From Halarcobacter sp. (GTDB lineage: Bacteria; Campylobacterota; Campylobacteria; Campylobacterales; Arcobacteraceae), in NCBI RefSeq assembly GCF_963676935.1, contig NZ_OY781470.1, positions 620,001-684,000 of the forward strand: a stretch of DNA of 64,000 nt, in the 5' to 3' direction. Below, in pieces: positions 26,410 through 34,765 of the stretch (positions are counted from its first letter, which is position 1; every line of letters begins with the position of its first letter). The position numbers were made by a program, and so were the translations under genes. The notes under the pieces are model-generated. The model ran no database searches, was not told where the DNA came from, and saw only the letters and a list, made by a program, of their open reading frames with translations.

Positions 26410-26498
26410 TAAGGTTTTAGTGTATTTAGAATCATATCTTCTTCAATCAATTCACTATCATATTTTATTACAATAGTTTGTTCTGTATCATTTATATA
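26409..26498 (-). repeat. Copy A of a 90-base direct repeat (MFS gene 3' end)
   Basis: Partner of 25741-25830, 668 bases away in the same orientation. Similarity stops abruptly upstream of the YIND codons. It is the probable parent copy, because the MFS protein needs a C-terminal tail while LapG normally has none of this kind. Confidence 0.75.
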
Positions 26499-27725
26499 CC
26501 ATTCATCAATTTCAGAAATTTTATCAAGATTTTTACTCTTATCTTCTGATTGAGTAGTTAAAGGTACATAAAGAGTTTTTTTCTTTGATGGATTAGGCAT
26601 TGTCAAAATTAAAATAATCCAAATAATACAAATTACAGCAATAACCATAACTAATGAAGATAAAGATACTTTCTCAAAGAAAACACCACCTAAAACACCT
26701 CCAATAAATGTACCTAAATACCCATGTGCATTAAAGATACCTAATACTAAGCCTCTTTGGTGAACTTTTGCAAATTTTGAAGCAAGAGATTGCATAATAG
26801 GTTCATGCATATTAAACCCAATAAAAAATATCACTACTCCAATTACAAAAACAAGAGCAGTTGAACTTAAACCTATAAGTAAATATGATATCGCAAAAAA
26901 TACAATCCCTACAGCTAAAATCTCTTTGAATTTACCTTTTTTCTCTGCTAAAATTGCTGCAGGTGCCATTGCTAATACACCAAAAATCATTGCAGGAAGG
27001 TAAACTTTCCATAAGTCTGACATTTGCCATTGGAAATTATTTATTAATACCATTGGAATAATCATAAATGCAAATGTCATTAAACCTTTTTGTAAAAAGT
27101 TTGTTATATTCATTTTGATTAAGTTTTTATTTGTTAAAACTTGTATTAATTGCTTGTCCGTTGGATTTGAGTGAATTATTTGAGGTGGATTTGGAACAAA
27201 TTTAATTAAAATAAAAATTGAACCAAAAGCGATAACAGCTGTTAAATAAAATAAAGATTCAACACCAGCAAAAGAACTGATAGTTGGTCCTAAAATCATT
27301 GAAGCAGCAAAACTCATACCAATAGCCATTCCCATTGTTGCCATTGCTTTTGGTCTTTGTTCCTCTTTTACTAAATCACTAATTGTTGCAGTTACTACTG
27401 CACCTATTGCTCCTGCCCCTTGTAGAAATCTTCCTAACATAAGAAGTAAAATATCATCTGCAATTGCACAGAATATTGAACCAATACCAAAAAGAATAAG
27501 TCCTGTGATAATTGTACCTTTTCTTCCTAGTTTATCACTCATAATTCCAAAAGGAACTTGAAATATCATTTGTGTTAAAGCATATCCTCCAACAACAACA
27601 CCAACTAAAGTAGTTGTTGCTCCATATAGATTAATAGCATATACTGATAAAACAGGAAGAACTATAAAAAGTCCGAAAAATCTTAGTGCTATAATAGAAC
27701 TAAGTGGTAAAATAGATTTAATCAT
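26409..27725 (-). CDS. Major facilitator superfamily transporter (drug-efflux-like)
   Basis: Twelve-helix secondary transporter of 438 residues. The loop 2-3 motif is visible as GIMSDKLGRKGTII, and motif C-like glycines follow in SMILGPTISS. A cytosolic C-terminal tail of about 55 residues ends EEDMILNTLKP. The frame allows a start at 27737 (MGLYMIK), but GGGA sits 6 bases before the second ATG at 27725, so I use that. It resembles the YajR/Bcr-like antiporters; substrate unknown. It is divergent from rdgB and shares one base with the LapG-like gene, so it heads the lap operon. Confidence 0.85.
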   Translation of the reverse strand: MIKSILPLSSIIALRFFGLFIVLPVLSVYAINLYGATTTLVGVVVGGYALTQMIFQVPFGIMSDKLGRKGTIITGLILFGIGSIFCAIADDILLLMLGRFLQGAGAIGAVVTATISDLVKEEQRPKAMATMGMAIGMSFAASMILGPTISSFAGVESLFYLTAVIAFGSIFILIKFVPNPPQIIHSNPTDKQLIQVLTNKNLIKMNITNFLQKGLMTFAFMIIPMVLINNFQWQMSDLWKVYLPAMIFGVLAMAPAAILAEKKGKFKEILAVGIVFFAISYLLIGLSSTALVFVIGVVIFFIGFNMHEPIMQSLASKFAKVHQRGLVLGIFNAHGYLGTFIGGVLGGVFFEKVSLSSLVMVIAVICIIWIILILTMPNPSKKKTLYVPLTTQSEDKSKNLDKISEIDEWYINDTEQTIVIKYDSELIEEDMILNTLKP

Positions 27726-27799
27726 ATATAATCCCATAAGTTAAAATAAAGAAAAAATTATATAGCAATAAAGTTAATAATAGTGTTAAAAGGAAAATT

Positions 27800-28390
27800 A
27801 TGAAAATAGTTTTAGCTACAAGTAATAAAGGAAAAATTGAAGAGTTTAAAAAACTTCTTCCAAATGAAGAGATAATACCTTTTAAAAATTTAATAGGTGA
27901 GTATGAAGTTGTAGAGGATGGTGATACTTTTAAAGCAAATGCAGTAAAAAAAGCAAAAGAGATATATGAAAAAATTGGAGATAAAAATATAGTAGTAATT
28001 TCTGATGATAGTGGAATTTCAGTTCCTGCTTTAAACGATGAACCAGGAATATATTCAGCTAGATATGCAGGTGTTGATGCCGATGACAAAAAAAATAATG
28101 CAAAGTTAATCTCAAATTTAAAAAAGAAAAATATTAAAAAAACAAAGGCATATTATACTGCTTGTATAGCTATTGTTTTCAAAAATGAAGTTTACACAGT
28201 ACATGGCTGGATGCATGGTAATGTAATTGATAAAGAGATTGGTGACAAGGGCTTTGGTTATGATCCTATGTTTATCCCTGATAGCTTTGATAAAACCTTA
28301 GGAGAATTACCCCATGAAATAAAAAAAGAGTTTTCTCACAGAAGTAAAGCTTTAAATTTAGCAAAAAAAGTTTTAGATATAATATTATAA
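27800..28390 (+). CDS. rdgB: dITP/XTP pyrophosphatase (RdgB/HAM1)
   Basis: House-cleaning enzyme that hydrolyses non-canonical purine nucleotides (XTP, dITP) to monophosphates. It has 196 residues. Substrate-binding SNKGKIEEF (residues 9-17) and the motif [24 protein letters not shown] are intact, as are GFGYDPMF and SHRSKAL near the C-terminus. It is convergent with the pseudopilin-like operon, with a hairpin between. Confidence 0.96.
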   Translation: MKIVLATSNKGKIEEFKKLLPNEEIIPFKNLIGEYEVVEDGDTFKANAVKKAKEIYEKIGDKNIVVISDDSGISVPALNDEPGIYSARYAGVDADDKKNNAKLISNLKKKNIKKTKAYYTACIAIVFKNEVYTVHGWMHGNVIDKEIGDKGFGYDPMFIPDSFDKTLGELPHEIKKEFSHRSKALNLAKKVLDIIL

Positions 28391-28416
28391 AAGAGTTATA
28401 TAATAATTCTTTTATA
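28386..28416. terminator. Hairpin between convergent rdgB and pseudopilin genes
   Basis: TATAAAAGAGTT (28386-28397) pairs with AATTCTTTTATA (28405-28416) with one G-T pair. It overlaps both gene ends. Confidence 0.55.
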
Positions 28417-28731
28417 AACTCGTATATTGTTATTTTTAGCTTTTACAATCAATTCAATCTCAAAATTCTCTTCTTTCTTTTCTATTAAAGCTATGATATT
28501 AAACTTTTTGTTTCTAATTTTTATTTTGTCGATTAAATCTAAAGATTCTATACTTAAAATATATTTTTCAAGAAATTTTAGATGATTTTTTGCTTGTATA
28601 TAATTGTATTGATTTGAGATATTTATTGAACTTATACTTTTATTTTCAAATATTTTTATAGAAATTATTGAGAAGATAAAAATCAAGATTAGTGTTGAAA
28701 AAAGAATAAAAGCTTTTTTATCTTTTTTCAT
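28396..28731 (-). CDS. Pseudopilin-like protein lacking Glu5 (GspK-like position)
   Basis: Has 111 residues. The N-terminus KKDKKAFILFSTLILIFIFS is a prepilin-like basic leader and hydrophobic helix, but the position-5 glutamate found in most pilins is Ser. In type II secretion only GspK normally lacks Glu5. It is much shorter than typical GspK (about 300 residues). It overlaps the previous gene by 4 bases and is the last of three pilin-like genes. I infer a minor or tip pseudopilin; no other secretion or pilus genes are nearby. Confidence 0.55.
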   Translation of the reverse strand: MKKDKKAFILFSTLILIFIFSIISIKIFENKSISSINISNQYNYIQAKNHLKFLEKYILSIESLDLIDKIKIRNKKFNIIALIEKKEENFEIELIVKAKNNNIRVYKRIII

Positions 28732-29078
28732 AGTTCAAATTCCCATTTTTGTGAGATTTTATCATCTAATGTAATATCTATAATAACTTTTTTTGTCCCC
28801 TTCATAAGGGAAAAACTACTTACCTCTTTTAATAAAATATTATTATCAATATACAAGGTTTTATCTTTATATTCAAGTTTATTTATTATATCTGGAAGAT
28901 TTTTTTCTATGATTATTTTTGTTGAATTTAAATCTATTTTCAAAATAGAGATTTTTTTAGTTTCATTTTCAGCAAAATACAAATCTTTTGAAAATTTAAA
29001 TACAAAAATAAGCACAAAAGAGGAGATAGATATAACTAAGATTAACTCTAAAAGTGAAAATGCTTTATTTGATTTCAT
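28728..29078 (-). CDS. Prepilin-type N-terminal domain protein (minor pseudopilin)
   Basis: Has 116 residues. The leader and helix KAFSLLELILVISISSFVLI fit the type IV prepilin rule: cleavage before Phe, with Glu at position 5. The rest is a small beta-rich domain. It overlaps both neighbours by a few bases, so the three genes are translationally coupled. The order resembles gspI-gspJ-gspK, with this gene in the J position. Confidence 0.7.
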   Translation of the reverse strand: MKSNKAFSLLELILVISISSFVLIFVFKFSKDLYFAENETKKISILKIDLNSTKIIIEKNLPDIINKLEYKDKTLYIDNNILLKEVSSFSLMKGTKKVIIDITLDDKISQKWEFEL

Positions 29079-29373
29079 ATTTTACAAGCTCAATTCTTTC
29101 ATCTTTATAGCTTATTTGATTTATATTTATACTTTTTTCTTCTGTGTCGTTTATAATTATTTGAATTGTTTTAGGGTTTGTTTGAAAGTTTGAATTATAA
29201 TTTTTAGTATTAAATGAGTTATCTATATCGTTTAATTTATTAAATTCTCTATCAAAATTATCATAGTAAGAGTATTTACTAAACCCTACTATGACAATAC
29301 TTAATAAAACTATACTAAATAAAGTTTCAATAAGAGAAAAACTATTTTTTTCCAATTTCAACTGCTTTTTCAT
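29065..29373 (-). CDS. Prepilin-type N-terminal domain protein (minor pseudopilin), overlapping proC
   Basis: Has 102 residues from the ATG at 29373; an upstream TTG at 29385 is also possible. The signature NSFSLIETLFSIVLLS has Glu at position 5 after the predicted cleavage. The start lies inside the 3' end of proC (proC stop at 29342), an overlap of 32 bases in another frame. This suggests coupling of the pseudopilin set to proC translation. No strong ribosome site is visible, which also fits coupling. Confidence 0.65.
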   Translation of the reverse strand: MKKQLKLEKNSFSLIETLFSIVLLSIVIVGFSKYSYYDNFDREFNKLNDIDNSFNTKNYNSNFQTNPKTIQIIINDTEEKSININQISYKDERIELVKYEIK

Positions 29374-30106
29374 GTGCAGCTTCAATAGCTTTTATCATAC
29401 TACTTCTTATTGAACCCTCTTCAAGTTTTGCTACACCTGCTGCTGTTGTTCCACCTGGACTCATTACAGAATCTTTGATGATTGCTGGATGGTTATTTTC
29501 TAATAATTTTGCATAACCTTCAAAAAGCCCTTGAACTAATTCATTACTTACACTTCTATTTAAACCTGCTTTTACTCCACCATCACTTAGAGCTTCTGCT
29601 ACTAAACATAAAAATGCTGGACCACTTCCTGCAATTGCAGTTGCCACATCTAGTTCTTTTTCAGTATCAACCCAAACAGCTTTTCCAATATAAGTAAATA
29701 GCTCTAAAGCTATTTTTTTAACCTCTTTATCCCCTGTTATTGTTGTAGCAGATTTACTAACAGATGCTGCTACATTAGGCATAGTTCTAACATAATATTT
29801 TGATTTAATTTGTTTTCTTAGGCTTTCTAAAGTAGTCCCGGCTAAGATTGAAAATAGTATATTTGCTTTACCCTCTAATCTTGCTGCAACACTTTGTAAA
29901 GCGTAAGGTTTTACACAAAATATCACATTTTTATCTGTAATATCTTCTGTATCATCTAGTTCTTTTATTTCAACAGTAGGGATAGCCTCTTTAACTTTTT
30001 TTAGTTTATTAATATCTCTTCCAATAATTTCAACTTCAAAGTTTTTAGTTAATCCTTTAGCTAGAGCTTGCGCCATAAAGCCATTTCCAATTAATGTAAG
30101 TTTCAT
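29342..30106 (-). CDS. proC: Pyrroline-5-carboxylate reductase
   Basis: Last step of proline synthesis: reduces pyrroline-5-carboxylate with NAD(P)H. Has 254 residues, with an N-terminal Rossmann motif IGNGFMAQALAKGL and the C-terminal signature DSVMSPGGTTAAGVAKLEEG. The segment TAIAGSGPAFLCLVAEALSD is typical of the helical dimer domain. It heads the minus-strand operon that continues into three pseudopilin-like genes. Confidence 0.96.
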   Translation of the reverse strand: MKLTLIGNGFMAQALAKGLTKNFEVEIIGRDINKLKKVKEAIPTVEIKELDDTEDITDKNVIFCVKPYALQSVAARLEGKANILFSILAGTTLESLRKQIKSKYYVRTMPNVAASVSKSATTITGDKEVKKIALELFTYIGKAVWVDTEKELDVATAIAGSGPAFLCLVAEALSDGGVKAGLNRSVSNELVQGLFEGYAKLLENNHPAIIKDSVMSPGGTTAAGVAKLEEGSIRSSMIKAIEAAHEKAVEIGKK

Positions 30107-30233
30107 ATAATTCCTCTTAATTTAATTAATTTTTATATTATAACTAATATAGAAATTTAGGTCAAAAAAAGTAAGAAAATAGCAAGGTTTTATTAGATAA
30201 AATATCTTTTTTAAGATAAAAAAGGATTATTTA

Positions 30234-30908
30234 ATGGGTAATTATTTAAAGTTTACTAATCTGTTTTTAGCAACAAGTTTAATTTTTGTATTTTCAGCTT
30301 GTTCCCAAAAATCTGAGAAAATTCAAGAGTTTGATAAGCCAGCTTTATATTGGTACAACAAAATGGCAGATGAGATAAGTACTGGATTTTTAGAAGATGC
30401 AGATGATACATATATCTCTTTAGAGAGTGAGCATAGAAATTCTCCACTTCTTTCAACCGCATTGTTAATACTTGCAAATGCACATATTGATGAAGAAGAG
30501 TATGAATTGGCAAATTTCTATTTAGATGAATATATAAAAAGATTTGCACTTAGTAAAAATATTGATTATGTAAGATACTTAAAAATTAAAGCAAACTTTC
30601 AAGGTTTTGCATATGATTTAAGAGATCAACAATTGATTGAAGATACTATTTCTCAAATTGAAGATTTTATTAAAAATTTTCCAAGATCACCTTATACACC
30701 TTTAGTAAATACTATGAATGCAAGATTGTATATGGCAAAAGCTACATTAGATAAAGAGATTGCTGATTTATATGAAAGACTTGATAAGCCAAAGGCAGCA
30801 AAACTATATAATGAAAAAGTAAAAAAATCTTGGGTTAACCCAGAAGAAATTGAGCCAGTTGATGTTCCTTTTTATAGATACCCATTTGAAAGAGATATAT
30901 TATTTTAA
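30234..30908 (+). CDS. bamD: Outer-membrane assembly lipoprotein BamD
   Basis: Part of the BAM complex that inserts beta-barrel proteins in the outer membrane. Has 224 residues, with lipobox FSACS at Cys23. TPR-like helices follow, for example PALYWYNKMADEI and EYELANFYLDEYIKRF, and the characteristic YVRYLKIKANF and NFPRSPYTPLVNTM segments. It is 25 bases before lon and probably co-transcribed with it, linking envelope assembly and proteolysis genes. Confidence 0.92.
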   Translation: MGNYLKFTNLFLATSLIFVFSACSQKSEKIQEFDKPALYWYNKMADEISTGFLEDADDTYISLESEHRNSPLLSTALLILANAHIDEEEYELANFYLDEYIKRFALSKNIDYVRYLKIKANFQGFAYDLRDQQLIEDTISQIEDFIKNFPRSPYTPLVNTMNARLYMAKATLDKEIADLYERLDKPKAAKLYNEKVKKSWVNPEEIEPVDVPFYRYPFERDILF

Positions 30909-30933
30909 GAAACTATAAATTTTAGGAGTTTTT

Positions 30934-33351
30934 ATGGAGTTAGAAAATTACGATTCTTTTCCTCAAAGTATACCATTAATTATTGAAGATGATGTATTTT
31001 TATATCCTTTTATGATTGCACCACTATTTTTAAATAATGAAGACAATATTAAAGCAGTGGAAAATGCAATTGAAGAGAATAAATTAGTTATTGTTACTGT
31101 AAGTAAACCAGGATTTGAGGGAAAAAGAGAAAAAGATAGCTTTTATGATGTAGGAGTTGTTGGAAATATTATGAGAAAAGTAAGTCTTCCCGATGGTAAG
31201 ATTAAAGTACTTTTTCAAGGATTAACAAAAGGTTATATTAAAAACTTTGATGAAGAAAATCCAACACATGCTTATGTAGATAAACTTGTAGATGAAGAGT
31301 ATTCAAAAGAGAGTGTTGATTCTATTGTTGATGTATTAATTGAACAAGTAAAAAAACTATCAAGAATCAACTCAAAGTTTCCAGCAGATTTAATTAAAAC
31401 AATAGAAGAAAATGATGAAGCTTCAAGAATTGCAGATTTAATCTCTTCAGTTTTAAGAGTTAAAAAAGAGGAAGCGTATAAACTTTTTTCTGAAACAAAT
31501 ATTGAAAAAAGATTATTAGAGATAATAGAGACTATTAAAAAAGAGATTGAGAGTTTTAAAATCCAAAAAGAGATTACTCAAAAAGTAAACTCAAAGATTG
31601 AAAAAACACATAAAGATTACTTCTTAAAAGAACAAATTAAAGCTATACAAAAAGAGCTTGGTTCTGATAATCAAAAAGATGTAGAGATAAAAGCTTATAA
31701 AAAGAAGTTAAAAAAAATAAAACCTTTTATGCCCAAAGATGGTTATAAAGAAACAAAAAAACAAATTGAAAAGTTAAGTAGAATGCATCAGGATTCACCT
31801 GATAGTTCACTACTTCAAACTTATATAGAAAATGTATTAGATATACCTTTTGGGGAATATGCAGATGAGAAAATATCTGTTAAAAATGTAGAAGAACAAC
31901 TTGATAAAGACCACTATTCTTTAGAAAAACCAAAAGAGAGAATTGCTGAGTATTTTGCTGTTAAAGAGATGTTAGAAGAGAGAAAAATAGAGAATCTTAA
32001 GTCAAAAGGTACTGTATTATGTTTTGTAGGACCTCCTGGTGTTGGTAAAACATCATTAGCAAACTCTATATCAAAAGCTTTAAAAAGACCACTTGTACGA
32101 GTTGCTTTAGGTGGAATGGAAGATGTAAATGAGTTAAGAGGACACAGAAGAACATATGTTGGGGCTATGCCTGGACGAATTGTAAAAGGTTTAGTTGATG
32201 CAAAATCTATGAATCCTGTTGTTGTACTTGATGAAATTGATAAACTTGGAGCAAACCATAGAGGTGATCCAACAGCAGTTATGTTAGAGGTTTTAGACCC
32301 TGAACAAAATAATGAATTTAGAGACCTATATTTAAATTTTGCGATTGATTTATCACAAGTTATATTTGTGGCAACAGCAAATGATGTTAGAAGTATTCCT
32401 GCACCACTTAGAGATAGAATGGAATTTATTGAAATGTCATCTTATACTCCAAATGAAAAATATCATATCTCTAAAGATTATTTAATACCTCAAGAGTTAG
32501 AAAAACATGGTTTAAAAAGAAACGAAATAGCATTATCAAAAACAACTATTGAAACTATAATTTCTAAATATACAAGGGAAGCAGGAGTTAGAAATCTTAG
32601 AAGAGTTTTTGCTAAATTATTTAGAAAAGCTGTTAAGAAGTTACTAAAAAATAGAGAGCTTAAAAAAGTATCAATCAACACTAAAAATATTAAAGAGTTT
32701 TTAGATAACCCAATATTTGAGATTGACCCAGCTGATAAGAAAAACTCTATTGGAGTTACAAATGGTTTAGCTTGGACATCAGTTGGTGGAGATGTATTAA
32801 AAACTGAAGCTATCAAGCTTAGAGGAAAAGGTATCTTAAATGTAACTGGAAATATGGGAGATGTAATGAAAGAATCATCAAGAATCTCATATTCAGTTGT
32901 AAAACTTCTTATAGACAACAAGAAATTAAAAATAGATAAAAATATTATTCCAAAAACTTTAAAAGAGGAAGAAGAAAATACAAATCTTGAACCAAGTGAG
33001 GTTTATAAAAGATTTGATATACATTTACATATTCCTGAAGGTGCAACACCAAAAGATGGACCAAGTGCAGGTATTACAATGGCTACAACGATAGCTTCTA
33101 TTTTAAGCCAAAGAGAAGTTCGGTCAGATGTTTGTATGACAGGTGAGCTTACTCTTACTGGAAAAGTTCTTCCAATTGGAGGATTAAAAGAAAAACTTAT
33201 TGCTGCATATAAAGCTAAAATGAAACTAGCATTAATTCCAAGAAAAAATTTCCAAAGAGATTTAGATGAAATCCCTACAGAAGTTAAAGAAGCTATGGAA
33301 ATCAAAGCAGTTGATACCATTGATGATGTCTTAAAAGAGGCATTGATATAA
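30934..33351 (+). CDS. lon: ATP-dependent Lon protease
   Basis: Cytoplasmic AAA+ protease for misfolded and regulatory proteins, 805 residues. Order: LON N-domain (about 10-210), coiled coil, AAA+ module with Walker A GPPGVGKTS and Walker B VVVLDEIDKLG, then the proteolytic domain. The Ser-Lys dyad is Ser711 in PKDGPSAG and Lys754 in GGLKEKLIAA. All core motifs are intact. The membrane genes that follow start 5 bases after its stop, so they may be co-transcribed. Confidence 0.97.
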   Translation: MELENYDSFPQSIPLIIEDDVFLYPFMIAPLFLNNEDNIKAVENAIEENKLVIVTVSKPGFEGKREKDSFYDVGVVGNIMRKVSLPDGKIKVLFQGLTKGYIKNFDEENPTHAYVDKLVDEEYSKESVDSIVDVLIEQVKKLSRINSKFPADLIKTIEENDEASRIADLISSVLRVKKEEAYKLFSETNIEKRLLEIIETIKKEIESFKIQKEITQKVNSKIEKTHKDYFLKEQIKAIQKELGSDNQKDVEIKAYKKKLKKIKPFMPKDGYKETKKQIEKLSRMHQDSPDSSLLQTYIENVLDIPFGEYADEKISVKNVEEQLDKDHYSLEKPKERIAEYFAVKEMLEERKIENLKSKGTVLCFVGPPGVGKTSLANSISKALKRPLVRVALGGMEDVNELRGHRRTYVGAMPGRIVKGLVDAKSMNPVVVLDEIDKLGANHRGDPTAVMLEVLDPEQNNEFRDLYLNFAIDLSQVIFVATANDVRSIPAPLRDRMEFIEMSSYTPNEKYHISKDYLIPQELEKHGLKRNEIALSKTTIETIISKYTREAGVRNLRRVFAKLFRKAVKKLLKNRELKKVSINTKNIKEFLDNPIFEIDPADKKNSIGVTNGLAWTSVGGDVLKTEAIKLRGKGILNVTGNMGDVMKESSRISYSVVKLLIDNKKLKIDKNIIPKTLKEEEENTNLEPSEVYKRFDIHLHIPEGATPKDGPSAGITMATTIASILSQREVRSDVCMTGELTLTGKVLPIGGLKEKLIAAYKAKMKLALIPRKNFQRDLDEIPTEVKEAMEIKAVDTIDDVLKEALI

Positions 33352-33355
33352 TTAA

Positions 33356-33922
33356 ATGAGAAGATCTGGGGCAAGTGATAGTCAAGTTGTAAATAACTTT
33401 TTTACCTTTGCCTCAATCGTATTAATATCTATAACTATCATTTTATATAGTAATTATTTTTCCCAAGAAGAAAATATTTTAAAAATTGAAAAACTTCCCT
33501 GTGAACTTGATACTTTTACAAAAGTAAGTCTTTTAGATTTAAATCTTTTAAAAAAGTCACAAAAAGCTTTAAATAAAGGTTATTATAAAGTTGAAGGTTC
33601 ATATTTAAAACTTGAAAACAAATCAACAATTGAAGATGTAGTTAAGCTCTCTTCATTAAATAGTTATTATGAGAGTTTAATTGGTGTAAAACCTAAAAAA
33701 AATATTGAAAAATACTTAAAAATTAGATATGAATTAATAGAAAAAGATGAAAAAAATAAAAATAGTGATAGACTAAGTGCTGGAACTTTGATAAGTTCTT
33801 TTAGAATAAATTCAAAAGAGTTATTAAGATTTGAAAGTGATTTTAAATTTATGTATGAAAATGCGATAAAAGATAGAATAGAATGTTCAATAAAGGTTTA
33901 TAAAAATTATGTTAAAAACTAA
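33356..33922 (+). CDS. Hypothetical single-pass membrane protein
   Basis: Has 188 residues: a short N-terminal part, a helix at about 14-35 (FFTFASIVLISITIILY), then a Lys/Leu-rich domain predicted outside the cytoplasm. A pair of cysteines is present (PCELD and IECSIK). I do not recognise a family. It starts 5 bases after lon and overlaps the rhomboid gene by 14 bases, so a role linked to rhomboid is plausible but unproven. No clear ribosome site precedes the ATG. Confidence 0.6.
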   Translation: MRRSGASDSQVVNNFFTFASIVLISITIILYSNYFSQEENILKIEKLPCELDTFTKVSLLDLNLLKKSQKALNKGYYKVEGSYLKLENKSTIEDVVKLSSLNSYYESLIGVKPKKNIEKYLKIRYELIEKDEKNKNSDRLSAGTLISSFRINSKELLRFESDFKFMYENAIKDRIECSIKVYKNYVKN

Positions 33923-34439
33923 AGATTTTACAAGTACAAATATTATTATTGTAATAACTATTATAATGTTTTTAGTACAAACAAATATTCAATATGGAAG
34001 TTTATATTTAGGTTTAAATTTATATTTCACCCATGCAGGATTTTATTGGCAACCTCTAACTTCAATGTTTTCTCATGGAGGTTTTGGACATATCGCTATG
34101 AATATGTTTGTTTTATATCAATTTGGTAATTTAATAGAAAAGTATAGAGGTAAAAAAGAGTTTTTACTAATATATTTTGTAGGGGGAATTTTAACTTCAC
34201 TTTTAAGTTATCTTTATATCTATTATCTTGATAATCAAGTAAATTTAGTAGGAGCTTCAGGTGCTATATGTGTATTAATGGGATATATTGCCTATTTTGA
34301 TAAATATCAAAGAAAAGGGATAATCACTTGGATTCTTATAATCTCTGTTGCACCTATTTTAATAGGACTTCCAATTGCTTGGTATTCTCACTTTATTGGG
34401 TTTGCACTTGGTTTTGTATTTGGAGTTGTTAGAAAATAA
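33909..34439 (+). CDS. Rhomboid-family intramembrane serine protease
   Basis: Six-helix membrane protease of 176 residues. The catalytic dyad is Ser117 in VGASGAI and His161 in WYSHFIGFALGF. The HxxxN-type segment HGGFGHIAMNMFVLYQFG carries the conserved oxyanion-side residues. Cleaves transmembrane substrates; targets unknown. It overlaps the preceding membrane-protein gene by 14 bases. Confidence 0.92.
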   Translation: MLKTKDFTSTNIIIVITIIMFLVQTNIQYGSLYLGLNLYFTHAGFYWQPLTSMFSHGGFGHIAMNMFVLYQFGNLIEKYRGKKEFLLIYFVGGILTSLLSYLYIYYLDNQVNLVGASGAICVLMGYIAYFDKYQRKGIITWILIISVAPILIGLPIAWYSHFIGFALGFVFGVVRK

Positions 34440-34450
34440 CTCTTTAATTA

Positions 34451-34627
34451 TTATTGTTGAGGCATAAAATAAGTTATTATTGACATAGCTATTAAGACAA
34501 CTGCAATTCCAATAAAAATCTCTTTTAACTTTACTGTGGGATTTAATATTCCACAATATGGGCATCTTCTAAGCTTTGGTTTAATCTCACTTTTACAGTT
34601 TCTACATGGTTCTAATTTGATGTTCAA
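34451..34627 (-). CDS. Small zinc-ribbon protein with C-terminal transmembrane helix
   Basis: A 58-residue frame too short for routine calling. It has two Cys pairs, PCRNC (Cys8, Cys11) and RCPYC (Cys22, Cys25), spaced as in a zinc ribbon, then a hydrophobic helix IFIGIAVVLIAMSIITYF (residues 37-54). The start I give is a TTG at 34627; AAAGGA directly abuts it, which is a poor spacing, so the start is uncertain. A TATAAT box lies about 25 bases upstream on the same strand. It occupies most of the 326-base gap after the rhomboid gene and is convergent with it. Function unknown; tail-anchored zinc ribbons often sit at the membrane as sensors or adaptors. Confidence 0.6.
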   Translation of the reverse strand: MNIKLEPCRNCKSEIKPKLRRCPYCGILNPTVKLKEIFIGIAVVLIAMSIITYFMPQQ

Positions 34628-34765
34628 TCCTTTAATAATTAGTAATTAAAATTATAACTAAAATTGTTCATTCTATTGCTTTAATAAGCTAATAAAAACT
34701 ATACTTTAAGTATATAAATAATAAAATATTATAAGTTACACTTAAGAAGTAATTTAAGGTATTAT

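Noticed and set aside
28728-29193. Plus-strand frame at 28909-29193
   Set aside because: Lies opposite two clear prepilin-signature genes; composition is that of an antisense shadow.
34359-34565. Minus-strand 68-residue frame
   Set aside because: Same strand but different frame from the zinc-ribbon gene, and overlaps the rhomboid end; it has no domain features.
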